Shown here one piece after another: positions 14,874 to 21,125 of a stretch of 21,125 nt of DNA. Below the pieces are notes generated by a model, which saw only the letters and a list, made by a program, of their open reading frames with translations, searched no databases and had not been told where the DNA came from. Source of the stretch: SCGC-AG-212-J23 sp035762345 (GTDB lineage Bacteria; Pseudomonadota; Gammaproteobacteria; Burkholderiales; SG8-39); NCBI GenBank assembly GCA_035762345.1, contig DASTPE010000103.1, forward strand, positions 1 through 21,125. The letters are read 5' to 3'. Position numbers and translations under genes: made by a program. Each line of letters opens with the position of its first letter. Position 1 is the stretch's first letter.

Positions 14874-15722
14874 TTAGTTTTTCAGGACGAAAACGGTTCC
14901 AGCGATTACGAGCGCCACTCCGGCGAGCATGAGGAGCGTGACCGTCTCGCCGAGGAAGACCGCGCCCCACAGGACCCCGAAGACCGGGATGAGGTAGGTG
15001 ACGGTGAGCGCGCCGGTCGCGCCGATGTCGGCAATGAGGCGGAAGTAGAGGAGGTAGGCGATGGCTCCGCAGACAAGGCCGAGCGCGAGCATGCTGGCGG
15101 CAATGAGCGGCGTCGGCGCCACCGCGGGCGGCCACAGCGGGATGAACGGGATGAGGAGCGTCCCTGCCACCAATTGCGTGCCGACCGCCATGCCGCGCGA
15201 AGGCACGTTGCTCGCCCAGCGCTTCATGTAGGCTGCCGCGAGGCCATAGCAGAAGGCGGCCGCCAGCGCCCCTATGATGGCGGGTAAATACAGCGCATCC
15301 TCACCCGTTGGCCGAGTCACCAACGCCACGCCGAAGAAACCGAGAGCGAGTCCTAGGATCCGTTTGCCATGGAGCCGTTCGCCGAGCAGGAACGCCGAGC
15401 ACAGCGCGCCCCACATCGGCGAGGTGGCGTTCAGCACCGACAGAAGCCCCGCGGGGAGGGCAAGGGCGGCGTAAGCCCAGAGAAGGAATGGCACTGCCGA
15501 GCTCAGGATCCCGACGACGATGTACTGCCGCCACCAGCGCCGCCACTGCGGATCGAACCCCGAGAACGTGAACCACGCCGCGAGCGCGAGGCCAGCGATC
15601 AGCGTGCGCAGCTCCGCGGTCAGAACCGGCCCGAGCACCGGCGCCGTGATTCGGTTGAAGAGGAACGACGCGCCCCAGATCGCGGCGAGCGAGACAAGCC
15701 GGGCGATATCCCCGTGCCTCAT
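14874..15722 (-). CDS. EamA/DMT-superfamily transporter
   Basis: The 282-residue product has about ten hydrophobic segments in two homologous halves, the EamA (RhaT/YdcZ-like) arrangement of inner-membrane metabolite exporters. Family features include the N-terminal ARLVSLAAIWGASFLFNRI, the GLLSVLNATSPMWGALCSAFLLGERL stretch at the end of the first half, and LIPVFGVLWGAVFLGE in the second. The substrate cannot be predicted. The start at 15722 gives a normal family N-terminus; it is only 27 bases from the start of the divergent lipoprotein gene. It is the first gene of the minus-strand block leading into fadH. Confidence 0.9.
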   Translation of the reverse strand: MRHGDIARLVSLAAIWGASFLFNRITAPVLGPVLTAELRTLIAGLALAAWFTFSGFDPQWRRWWRQYIVVGILSSAVPFLLWAYAALALPAGLLSVLNATSPMWGALCSAFLLGERLHGKRILGLALGFFGVALVTRPTGEDALYLPAIIGALAAAFCYGLAAAYMKRWASNVPSRGMAVGTQLVAGTLLIPFIPLWPPAVAPTPLIAASMLALGLVCGAIAYLLYFRLIADIGATGALTVTYLIPVFGVLWGAVFLGETVTLLMLAGVALVIAGTVFVLKN

Positions 15723-15749
15723 CTAGACTTCGCGCATCGAGGAGGGGCC

Positions 15750-17786
15750 ATGCGCGTCCTGTTCTTGCTGTTCTTCACGGTGGCGGGCTGCCAGCTTCAC
15801 CCAGCCAAGGAGACAGCGAGCCTTTCCGGGGTCGTGGCGAGCGCCAACGGGCCGGAGGCGGGCGTTTGGGTCATCGCCGAAACGGCCGACCTTCCTACCC
15901 GCTTCGCCAAGATCGTGGTCACCGACGATCGCGGCCGCTACGAAATTCCGGATCTGCCAAAAGCGCGCTACGACGTTTGGGTACGCGGATACGGCCTCGT
16001 TGATTCCCCCAAGGTACAGGCCGAGCCGGGAGGCACGCTGGATCTCAAGGCGGTGCTTGCGCCGAGCGCAGCCGCGGCGGCGGAATACTACCCGCCGATC
16101 TACTGGTATTCCATGCTCAGAATCCCGCAGAAAAACGAGTTTCCTGTGGGCGGCATGGCGACGCAGCCCGAATGGCTGAACACCGTGAAGACCAACGGCT
16201 GCATGTCGTGCCACGCGCTCGGCAGTAAAGGAACGCGCACCATGCCGAAGGACTTCGCGAACATGAAGTCGAGCGAAGCATGGGCGCGGCGCATCGCCTC
16301 GGGGCAGGCGATGACGCAAATGATCAACGCCGCCGCGCGGCTCGGCCCGGAGCGCGGGCTCGCGTTGTGGGCCGACTGGACCGACCGCATTGCCGCCGGC
16401 GAACTGCCTTTCGCGCAGCCGCAGCGGCCGCAAGGTGTCGAGCGCAAGCTTGTCCTTACGGTGTGGGATTGGAGCCGGCCGACCGCGTACATGCACGACC
16501 TGATCGGAACCGACCGCCGCAAGCCCACGGTGAACGCGAACGGCAGGTTCTACGGCGCACCCGAGAACAGCACCGATCTGTGGCCGGTGCTCGACCCGGT
16601 AAAGCACGTTGCCACCGAGGTGAAGCATCCAGTCCGCGACCCCAGCACGCCTTCGCATCGCATCGACCCGATGGCGCCGTCTCCCTATTGGGGTGACAAG
16701 CCGATCTGGGACAGCCAGACCAGCACCCACAACCAGATGATGGATGAGCGCGGCCGCGTCTGGGCCACTGCACGGATCCGTTCGCCTGCAAACCCCGACT
16801 GGTGCCGCAAGGGCTCCTCGCACCCGTCGGCCCGCGTGGCGCCGATCGAAAGCGCCGCACGCCATCTCTCGATGTACGACCCGGAGAGCGGCAACTGGAC
16901 GCTGATCTCGACCTGCTTCCCGACGCACCATTTGATCTTCGCCGAAGACGCCGATGGAACGATCTGGACTTCGAGCGGCGGCGTCGGCGCTGGCGTCCTC
17001 GGCTGGCTCAAGCCGCGCGTCCTCGAGCAGACGGGCGACGAGGCGCGCGCGCAGGGGTGGACGCCGTTCATTGTCGATTCCAACGGAAACGGCCGCCGCG
17101 ACGGCGAAGACCGGCGTCTGAACATCGGCCTGTACAGCGTCGCGGTGAACCCTAAGGACGGGTCGGTGTGGGGAACGGCGCTCGCCCCTTTCCCGAGCTT
17201 GGTGGTGCGGGTCGAGCCGGGGTCCGATCCGACGAATAGCGCCATTACGGAGATCTACGAGCCGCCCTTTCCCGCTTACGGCGTGCGCGGCGGCGACATC
17301 GATCGCAATGGCGTGTTCTGGGCTTCGTTTGCAAGCGGGCATCTCGGCAGCTTCGATCGGCGGAAGTGCAAGGGGCCGCTGAACGGGCCGCAGGCGGGCG
17401 GAAAGCACTGTCCCGAGGGCTGGGCTCTGTATCGCTTCCCGGGTCCCCAGTTCCGCGACGTGCAGGACGACGGCAGCGCCGAGGCGAGTTATTACGTCTG
17501 GGTGGATTGGTTCAATACCCTCGGCTTGGGCGAGAACGTGCCCATCGCCACCGGCAATATGAACGAAGCTTACCTGGCATTGGTCGACGGAAAGTTCGTC
17601 ACGCTGCGCGTCCCGTACCCGCAGGGCTTCTTCGCCAAGTGGGCCGAGGGCCGCATCGACGATCCGGCGGCGGGTTGGAGAGGCCGGGGGCTTTGGGCCA
17701 CCTATTCCACGCGCGCCGTGTTCCACAGCGAGGGCGGGACGGGTAGCCGCCCGCGCGTAGTCAAGTTCCAGCTCAGGTCCGACTGA
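15750..17786 (+). CDS. Lipoprotein with carboxypeptidase-regulatory-like domain, CxxCH haem site and propeller-like repeats
   Basis: The 678-residue product starts with a short lipoprotein signal, lipobox VAGC with Cys14. Residues 24-103 look like a carboxypeptidase-regulatory-like (transthyretin-type) beta-sandwich (LSGVVASANGPEAGVWV, DDRGRYEIPDLPKARYDVWV). Next is CMSCH (Cys151, Cys154, His155), a c-type haem attachment site within a helical stretch (about 140-225). The C-terminal ~450 residues carry repeats of the form D-x-x-G-x-V/I-W (DERGRVWAT 332, DADGTIWTS 400, PKDGSVWGT 468, DRNGVFWAS 518), typical of Vgb/SMP-30-like beta-propeller blades, and a calcium-loop-like DSNGNGRRDGED (443-454). 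It is probably a periplasmic, membrane-tethered redox or lyase-like enzyme; substrate unknown. The start is supported by GAGGAGGGG. Its 3' end overlaps the convergent gene by 14 bases. Confidence 0.78.
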   Translation: MRVLFLLFFTVAGCQLHPAKETASLSGVVASANGPEAGVWVIAETADLPTRFAKIVVTDDRGRYEIPDLPKARYDVWVRGYGLVDSPKVQAEPGGTLDLKAVLAPSAAAAAEYYPPIYWYSMLRIPQKNEFPVGGMATQPEWLNTVKTNGCMSCHALGSKGTRTMPKDFANMKSSEAWARRIASGQAMTQMINAAARLGPERGLALWADWTDRIAAGELPFAQPQRPQGVERKLVLTVWDWSRPTAYMHDLIGTDRRKPTVNANGRFYGAPENSTDLWPVLDPVKHVATEVKHPVRDPSTPSHRIDPMAPSPYWGDKPIWDSQTSTHNQMMDERGRVWATARIRSPANPDWCRKGSSHPSARVAPIESAARHLSMYDPESGNWTLISTCFPTHHLIFAEDADGTIWTSSGGVGAGVLGWLKPRVLEQTGDEARAQGWTPFIVDSNGNGRRDGEDRRLNIGLYSVAVNPKDGSVWGTALAPFPSLVVRVEPGSDPTNSAITEIYEPPFPAYGVRGGDIDRNGVFWASFASGHLGSFDRRKCKGPLNGPQAGGKHCPEGWALYRFPGPQFRDVQDDGSAEASYYVWVDWFNTLGLGENVPIATGNMNEAYLALVDGKFVTLRVPYPQGFFAKWAEGRIDDPAAGWRGRGLWATYSTRAVFHSEGGTGSRPRVVKFQLRSD

Positions 17787-18594
17787 TTCGCCGCTTGGCT
17801 TTCTCGAGCGCGAGGAGACGTTTCTTCCTCGAAAGCCCCCAGGCGTAGCCGCCGAGGCCGCCGTCGGTGCGCACCGCACGGTGGCACGGCACGACGAGCG
17901 CAACGGGGTTCGCTCCGCACGCGCTGCCGACAGCGCGCACTGCCCTGGGCGCGCCGATGGCGCGCGCGATGTCGCGATACGTGCGCGTCTCGCCGCGCGG
18001 AATGCGTCGCAGCTCGTCCCAGACCCGGCGCTGGAAAACCGTGCCGCGGATGTCGAGCGGCAGCCGCGCCAGGCCGCCTTCGCCTTCGATAAACGACAGA
18101 ACCTTCTTCCGCAGGCCGGGAAGATCGGTTTCGCGAATGTCAGCCTGGCTGAACTCTTCGGCGAGTAGGCGCCGCAGCCGTGCCGGATCGTCGCCCAGCT
18201 TCACCGAGCAGAGGCCTTTTTCGGTGGCCGCAAGCAGCACGGTTCCAATAGGAGACGAAAAAGAGCAAAAGCCGATGCGCTGGCCCTTACCTCCGGCGCG
18301 GTAGTCGCGCGCGCTCATGCCGAGGCGCTGCTTTTCATAGAACCGCGACACCGAGCCGTATCCAGCCTCGTAGAGGGCATCGGTCACCCGGCTTCCGTTC
18401 TTGAGGGAAGACTTCACCGCCTCGACGCGGTGCGCGTCCTGGTAGTCGCGCGGCGAGACGCCGAACCTTTCCTTGAAGCGGCGCTGGAGATGGAAGGGGC
18501 TCGCACCCACGGCGGTAGCGAGGCGTTCGAGCGTCACCCGCTCGCCGCGGTGGGCGTCGAGGTAGGTTCTTGCTTTCTGCACAACGGTTTCCAT
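17773..18594 (-). CDS. AraC-type HTH fused to O6-methylguanine-DNA methyltransferase (Ada-like, no N-terminal Zn domain)
   Basis: The 273-residue product joins an AraC-family DNA-binding domain (about 5-100, two helix-turn-helix units: LERLATAVGASPFHLQRRFK and VTDALYEAGYGSVSRFYEKQ) to an alkyltransferase domain with its ribonuclease-like N-part (about 106-180) and catalytic core (about 184-265) containing PCHR, acceptor Cys237. It should repair O6-methylguanine or O4-methylthymine by suicidal methyl transfer. E. coli Ada has in addition an N-terminal zinc domain that senses methylphosphotriesters and switches on transcription; that domain is absent and no in-frame upstream extension supports it. 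How DNA binding is controlled is therefore unclear. It lies 95 bases downstream of paaG on the same strand. Confidence 0.92.
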   Translation of the reverse strand: METVVQKARTYLDAHRGERVTLERLATAVGASPFHLQRRFKERFGVSPRDYQDAHRVEAVKSSLKNGSRVTDALYEAGYGSVSRFYEKQRLGMSARDYRAGGKGQRIGFCSFSSPIGTVLLAATEKGLCSVKLGDDPARLRRLLAEEFSQADIRETDLPGLRKKVLSFIEGEGGLARLPLDIRGTVFQRRVWDELRRIPRGETRTYRDIARAIGAPRAVRAVGSACGANPVALVVPCHRAVRTDGGLGGYAWGLSRKKRLLALEKAKRRISRT

Positions 18595-18689
18595 CTGCGC
18601 ATTTTCCGCGCAATCCGCGGCCCGGGCTATCCGGATCTTGCGCTCTGAGCCACGTCAAGAACGCCTACCGCGAGCTCGACGTGCACTCT

Positions 18690-19457
18690 TCATTTGCGCT
18701 TTTCCATGAACTCGGTGACCGCCTTGCGATAGTCCTCGGAGAAGCCCGCTTCGCGCTGCAAGTCGCGCTCGAGGTCAAGCTGGGCATCCAGGGAATTACC
18801 GCTCGACGCATACATTGCTCTTTTCAGAAGAGCAAAACCCTTCGTGGGGCCGGCAGCCAGCCGGCGCGCGAGCGCGGTGGCCTCGGGCATAAGGCGCTCG
18901 TCGTCGAGCATTCTCCAGATGAGCCCCCAGCTCTCCGCCTTCTCGGCGCTGAGCGGCTCGGCGAAGAGCGCAAGGCCCATCGCGCGTGCGCTGCCGACGA
19001 GGCGCGGCAGGAAGTACGTGCCGCCGGAGTCCGGGATAAGGCCGAGCCGGGCGAAGGACTGCACAAAGCTTGCCGAGCGCGCCGCGAGCACGATGTCGCA
19101 GGCGAGCGCGATGTTGACGCCGGCGCCCGCCGCCACCCCGTTCACCGCGCACACGATCGGCTTTGGCAGCTCGCGCATGCGGCGCACAAGCGGGTTGTAG
19201 TAAGAGCCGAGCGAGACCGAAAGATCGATCGGCGCTGCGCCCGGCGTGACGTTGCGCTCGGAGAGATCCTGCCCCGAGCAGAATCCGCGTCCGGCGCCGG
19301 TGAGGAGCACCGCGCCGATCGCGCGGTCGTCGAGCGCCTGCTCGAGCGCGCGACGCAGCTCCTTGTGCATCTCCGGGATAAAGGCGTTGAGCTTTTCGGG
19401 GCGGTTCAGCGTAAGAGTCTGAACGCCTGCTTCGACGGAGACGAGCACCGAAGCCAT
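18690..19457 (-). CDS. paaG: Enoyl-CoA hydratase/isomerase family, PaaG-like (epoxyphenylacetyl-CoA isomerase)
   Basis: The 255-residue crotonase-fold product closely follows the PaaG pattern: GFCSGQDLSER (58-68), the oxyanion-hole stretch AVNGVAAGAGVNIALACDIV (104-123), IPDSGGTYFLPRL (141-153, with acidic Asp143), and the C-terminal NSLDAQLDLERDLQREAG. PaaG converts ring-1,2-epoxyphenylacetyl-CoA to the oxepin form in aerobic phenylacetate degradation. No other paa gene is in view, so a role in general enoyl-CoA isomerisation or another aromatic pathway remains possible. It is divergent from the first of the paralogous unknown genes, with about 190 bases between the two starts, and precedes the Ada-like gene in the same direction. 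Confidence 0.85.
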   Translation of the reverse strand: MASVLVSVEAGVQTLTLNRPEKLNAFIPEMHKELRRALEQALDDRAIGAVLLTGAGRGFCSGQDLSERNVTPGAAPIDLSVSLGSYYNPLVRRMRELPKPIVCAVNGVAAGAGVNIALACDIVLAARSASFVQSFARLGLIPDSGGTYFLPRLVGSARAMGLALFAEPLSAEKAESWGLIWRMLDDERLMPEATALARRLAAGPTKGFALLKRAMYASSGNSLDAQLDLERDLQREAGFSEDYRKAVTEFMEKRK

Positions 19458-19649
19458 GGGGTTGGAATTCTGCCATTACGGCAGACCCCGCAGCCACTCA
19501 AAGCGTGTTGCCAATGCCGCGACGACGGTGGAAAGCCCTCAGTGAAGTATCGCCTCACCGGGCTGCCTTGCCCTCATCAATTCTGACGATGTACCGGACG
19601 CCTCTAGCTTATAACGTGCTTAGCCGTCACCCAGAGCCAGGAAATGAGC

Positions 19650-20066
19650 ATGGAGTTCGAGCAAGACGAAAGCGGGCTGATTCCATTTTCTAACGCTGTG
19701 TGTTGGGTCTACGCAGAAATTACCGGAACTCGTCTTCCACCTTCAGGAGGGCCGGCAGTAGAGACCCTTGTGCACGAGGTGGCGCAGGCGATCGCGAACC
19801 TCGCGACGATTTACGGCGCAAGCAATAATAGAGACCCGATCAAAGCGCTGCCACCTCTGAAAGTAAGACACGGTACCTTTCAACGTGGCGCGGCGGTTGT
19901 TCAAACCACCAACGGGATTGAGTATCGGCGGCTTTGCATTCGACGGAGGGACGTGAGATCCGCCGTCTGGGCCCTGAAGCACGCTGGCGCGCGGTTTCCC
20001 AGCGCGGAAGAATTCAAGCGGACTGCGCCTGAAATCCAAGAGAGTTCGCCAGAAGCATCCGCCTGA
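19650..20066 (+). CDS. Uncharacterised protein, first member of a convergent paralogous pair
   Basis: This 138-residue soluble protein belongs to a family I do not recognise. It shares about 60 of 113 aligned residues (my count by eye) with the gene at 20107-20541. Shared blocks are LIPFS-AV...Y...TG (10-26), VAQA-A-L-TIYGA-N-R-P (about 44-64), R-G-F-R-AAVV-T-NGIEY-RL-IRR-D-R-AV--LK and RF-S-EE. No signal peptide, membrane segment or obvious metal site is seen; the strongest block, NGIEY-RL-IRR, is rich in Arg and could contact nucleic acid or phosphate, which is only a guess. ATG 19650 is preferred because AGGA lies seven bases upstream and it matches the paralogue's start; ATG 19644 would add two residues. 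Base composition is visibly more AT-rich than in the neighbouring genes. Confidence 0.75.
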   Translation: MEFEQDESGLIPFSNAVCWVYAEITGTRLPPSGGPAVETLVHEVAQAIANLATIYGASNNRDPIKALPPLKVRHGTFQRGAAVVQTTNGIEYRRLCIRRRDVRSAVWALKHAGARFPSAEEFKRTAPEIQESSPEASA

Positions 20067-20106
20067 CAAAGAAGAGCCGCATTGACGCAAACGCGCGCAG
20101 CCAGGC

Positions 20107-20541
20107 TCAGAGCTGAAGCAGAGGCGCTTCGGTTTCACCCCCGAGCGCCTGACCGATAGACGCCGCGGAAGCGGCCCGCATCTCTTCCATACTGGCGAAC
20201 CGCGTGTCGGATTTCTTCAGGACGCTGACCGCCGCTCGAGCGTCGCAGCGCCTGATGTAGAGCCGCTGATATTCGATCCCGTTGCCTGTTCGTACAACCG
20301 CTGCCGCACGCCGAAAGGCTCCCTCCCTTACTTGCGCCACTGGCAAAGGCTCGAGCGGTTCTCTCTCGTTGGTCGCCCCATAAATCGTCACGAGCTCGGC
20401 CATCGCTTGCGCCACGTCGTTTGCAAGCGAGTCAATTATCGGGTCTCTAAATGGTGAAAGAGAGGCGCCGGTTAATTTCGTATAGGCGCTTAGTACAGCC
20501 TCTGAAAACGGAATTAGCTCCCTGTCGTCTCGCGTAAGCAT
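20107..20541 (-). CDS. Uncharacterised protein, second member of the convergent paralogous pair
   Basis: This 144-residue protein is the paralogue of the preceding gene, in opposite orientation, tail to tail with 40 bases between stops. Conserved are LIPFSEAV (9-16), DVAQAMAELVTIYGATNERE, RRAAAVVRTGNGIEYQRLYIRR and RFASMEE. The C-terminal tail (after MEEMR) is Ala/Glu-rich and not shared. The ATG at 20541 is chosen because GAGGG sits just upstream and because it gives an N-terminus of the same length as the paralogue; an in-frame ATG at 20580 would add 13 residues with no counterpart. No domain recognised, no signal peptide, no membrane segment. Confidence 0.75.
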   Translation of the reverse strand: MLTRDDRELIPFSEAVLSAYTKLTGASLSPFRDPIIDSLANDVAQAMAELVTIYGATNEREPLEPLPVAQVREGAFRRAAAVVRTGNGIEYQRLYIRRCDARAAVSVLKKSDTRFASMEEMRAASAASIGQALGGETEAPLLQL

Positions 20542-20820
20542 TAGGCCCTCGCTGAGTGAGACCAGTACGCCACAGGGCATATAAGCACGCCCTTGGACTC
20601 ACCAGTGTCAGAACCTGTTCCTCCATGCTCACTTGTTCGCGGCGCTCACAATGGCTGACCGAGTTGAAGGCGATTGTTAGAGAAGGGGCCGGCGTTTGAA
20701 AGAAGTTGCCAACCGCAGCCGCGAAGCAGCTAAGGGCTGGTAGCGTTCATGCCCGTCGTCGATAAGCACACGATCAGGAAATAGCGACGGCTCGTTACCA
20801 CAACTGTTCCGGGGAGACTT
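20542..20820. other. Intergenic region, no gene recognised
   Basis: This 279-base gap lies between the divergent start codons of the second paralogue and the response-regulator gene. I see no convincing open frame, tRNA or terminator. It contains an 11-base match (CTCCATGCTCA, 20621-20631, minus-strand TGAGCATGGAG) to the start region of the first paralogue. Promoters for both flanking genes must lie here, but no clear -35/-10 pair stood out. Confidence 0.5.
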
Positions 20821-21125
20821 GTGTCCATTCTCGCTGCTCAGCCGATCAGGGTATTGCTGGTCGACCATCACCGCTGCGTTCTGTGGGGATTTGCGAAGCT
20901 CATTGAATCTGCCCGTCCAGAGCTCGAGCTGGCAGGGATCGCGACCTGCGCTAGCGAAGCGCTCGCGGCCACGGAAAGACACCGGCCGCAGGTCGTCTTG
21001 CTCGACCTCGACCTTGGCAGCGAAAGCGGGTTTGATCTTCTGCCCCACCTGACCAGCCAGGCGGCGGTGCTCATTCTTACCGGTGTTCGCGACCTTGCTG
21101 CCCACGAACGCGCCGTGGTTGCGGG
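20821..21125 (+). CDS. Response regulator receiver domain, probably NarL/LuxR family (3'-truncated by window edge)
   Basis: The open frame runs from GTG 20821 off the end of the window (101 codons seen). It encodes a receiver domain: RVLLVDHH near residues 10-17, phospho-acceptor Asp in VVLLDLDLGSESG (about 60-72), and the switch Thr in VLILTG (about 85-90). The phrases VLWGFAKLIESARP and LTGVRDLAAHERAVVAG resemble betaproteobacterial NarL-type regulators with a C-terminal LuxR HTH, which would lie beyond the window. GTG is chosen because GGGGAG lies seven bases upstream. Canonical receivers have two adjacent acidic residues at the metal site (VDDH); here the pair is Asp15-His16, so Mg2+ binding and phosphorylation may be altered. 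Confidence 0.88.
   Translation, partial: MSILAAQPIRVLLVDHHRCVLWGFAKLIESARPELELAGIATCASEALAATERHRPQVVLLDLDLGSESGFDLLPHLTSQAAVLILTGVRDLAAHERAVVA

Noticed and set aside
12946..14877. Long plus-strand open frame (643 codons) opposite fadH
   Set aside because: It is antisense to a motif-perfect fadH, has Arg/His/Asp-rich composition typical of complementary frames in high-GC DNA, and shows no domain.
15369..15749. Longer N-terminus for the lipoprotein gene
   Set aside because: The extension is antisense to EamA and would bury the lipoprotein signal; ATG 15750 has a strong ribosome binding site.
15723..17903. Long minus-strand open frame (726 codons) opposite the lipoprotein gene
   Set aside because: The plus strand has signal peptide, lipobox, CxxCH and repeats; the antisense frame is Arg-rich with no recognisable motif.
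19568..19615. TTGCCC and TATAAC as a promoter for the first paralogue
   Set aside because: The spacing between the two hexamers is 36 bases, far from 17; TATAAC alone is not enough.
20677..21105. Minus-strand open frame opposite the response regulator
   Set aside because: The plus strand gives a clear receiver domain with a good ribosome binding site; the antisense product has no motif.

Overview
The window is a high-GC chromosomal segment that reads as a member of the Betaproteobacteria (Burkholderiales/Nitrosomonadales-like, perhaps from an uncultured lineage). The basis is gene order and protein style: a DegS/DegQ-type protease divergent from petA-petB-petC followed directly by sspA-sspB, a homodimeric AceE, a betaproteobacterial-looking PaaG and a NarL-type receiver. 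No rRNA operon, CRISPR array, prophage or insertion sequence was seen. All assignments come from reading translated sequence and motifs; no database search was run.

Left part (1-8.65 kb): the 3' end of coq7 (ubiquinone biosynthesis), an exported MetX-like alpha/beta hydrolase, a membrane-anchored trypsin-like protease on the minus strand, then the cytochrome bc1 operon petABC with a plausible sigma-70 promoter, the stringent-starvation pair sspA-sspB, a tRNA-Thr(UGU), and a three-domain glutaminase carrying STAS and cyclic-nucleotide-binding modules. Ubiquinone synthesis (coq7) and ubiquinol oxidation (bc1) are thus close together.

Middle part (8.65-15.7 kb): a small cold-shock protein with a putative long leader, divergent from aceE (pyruvate dehydrogenase E1, with no aceF or lpd next to it). 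Then comes a minus-strand block read from right to left: an EamA transporter, fadH (2,4-dienoyl-CoA reductase), an SDR-fold protein overlapping fadH by ATGA and lacking the SDR catalytic Ser and Tyr, and a small secreted Gln/Pro-rich protein. This block looks like one transcription unit, with fatty-acid beta-oxidation as its only clear theme.

Right part (15.7-21.1 kb): a large lipoprotein with a carboxypeptidase-regulatory-like domain, one CxxCH haem site and propeller-like repeats; an AraC-HTH/O6-methylguanine methyltransferase fusion; paaG; then an AT-richer accessory patch holding two convergent paralogous genes of a family I do not recognise, and finally the 5' part of a response regulator whose acidic pocket is altered.

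Most of the window is conserved core metabolism. The best candidates for something undescribed are the convergent paralogous pair near 19.65-20.54 kb, the haem/propeller lipoprotein, the catalytic-residue-less SDR co-encoded with fadH, and the glutaminase-STAS-cNMP fusion.
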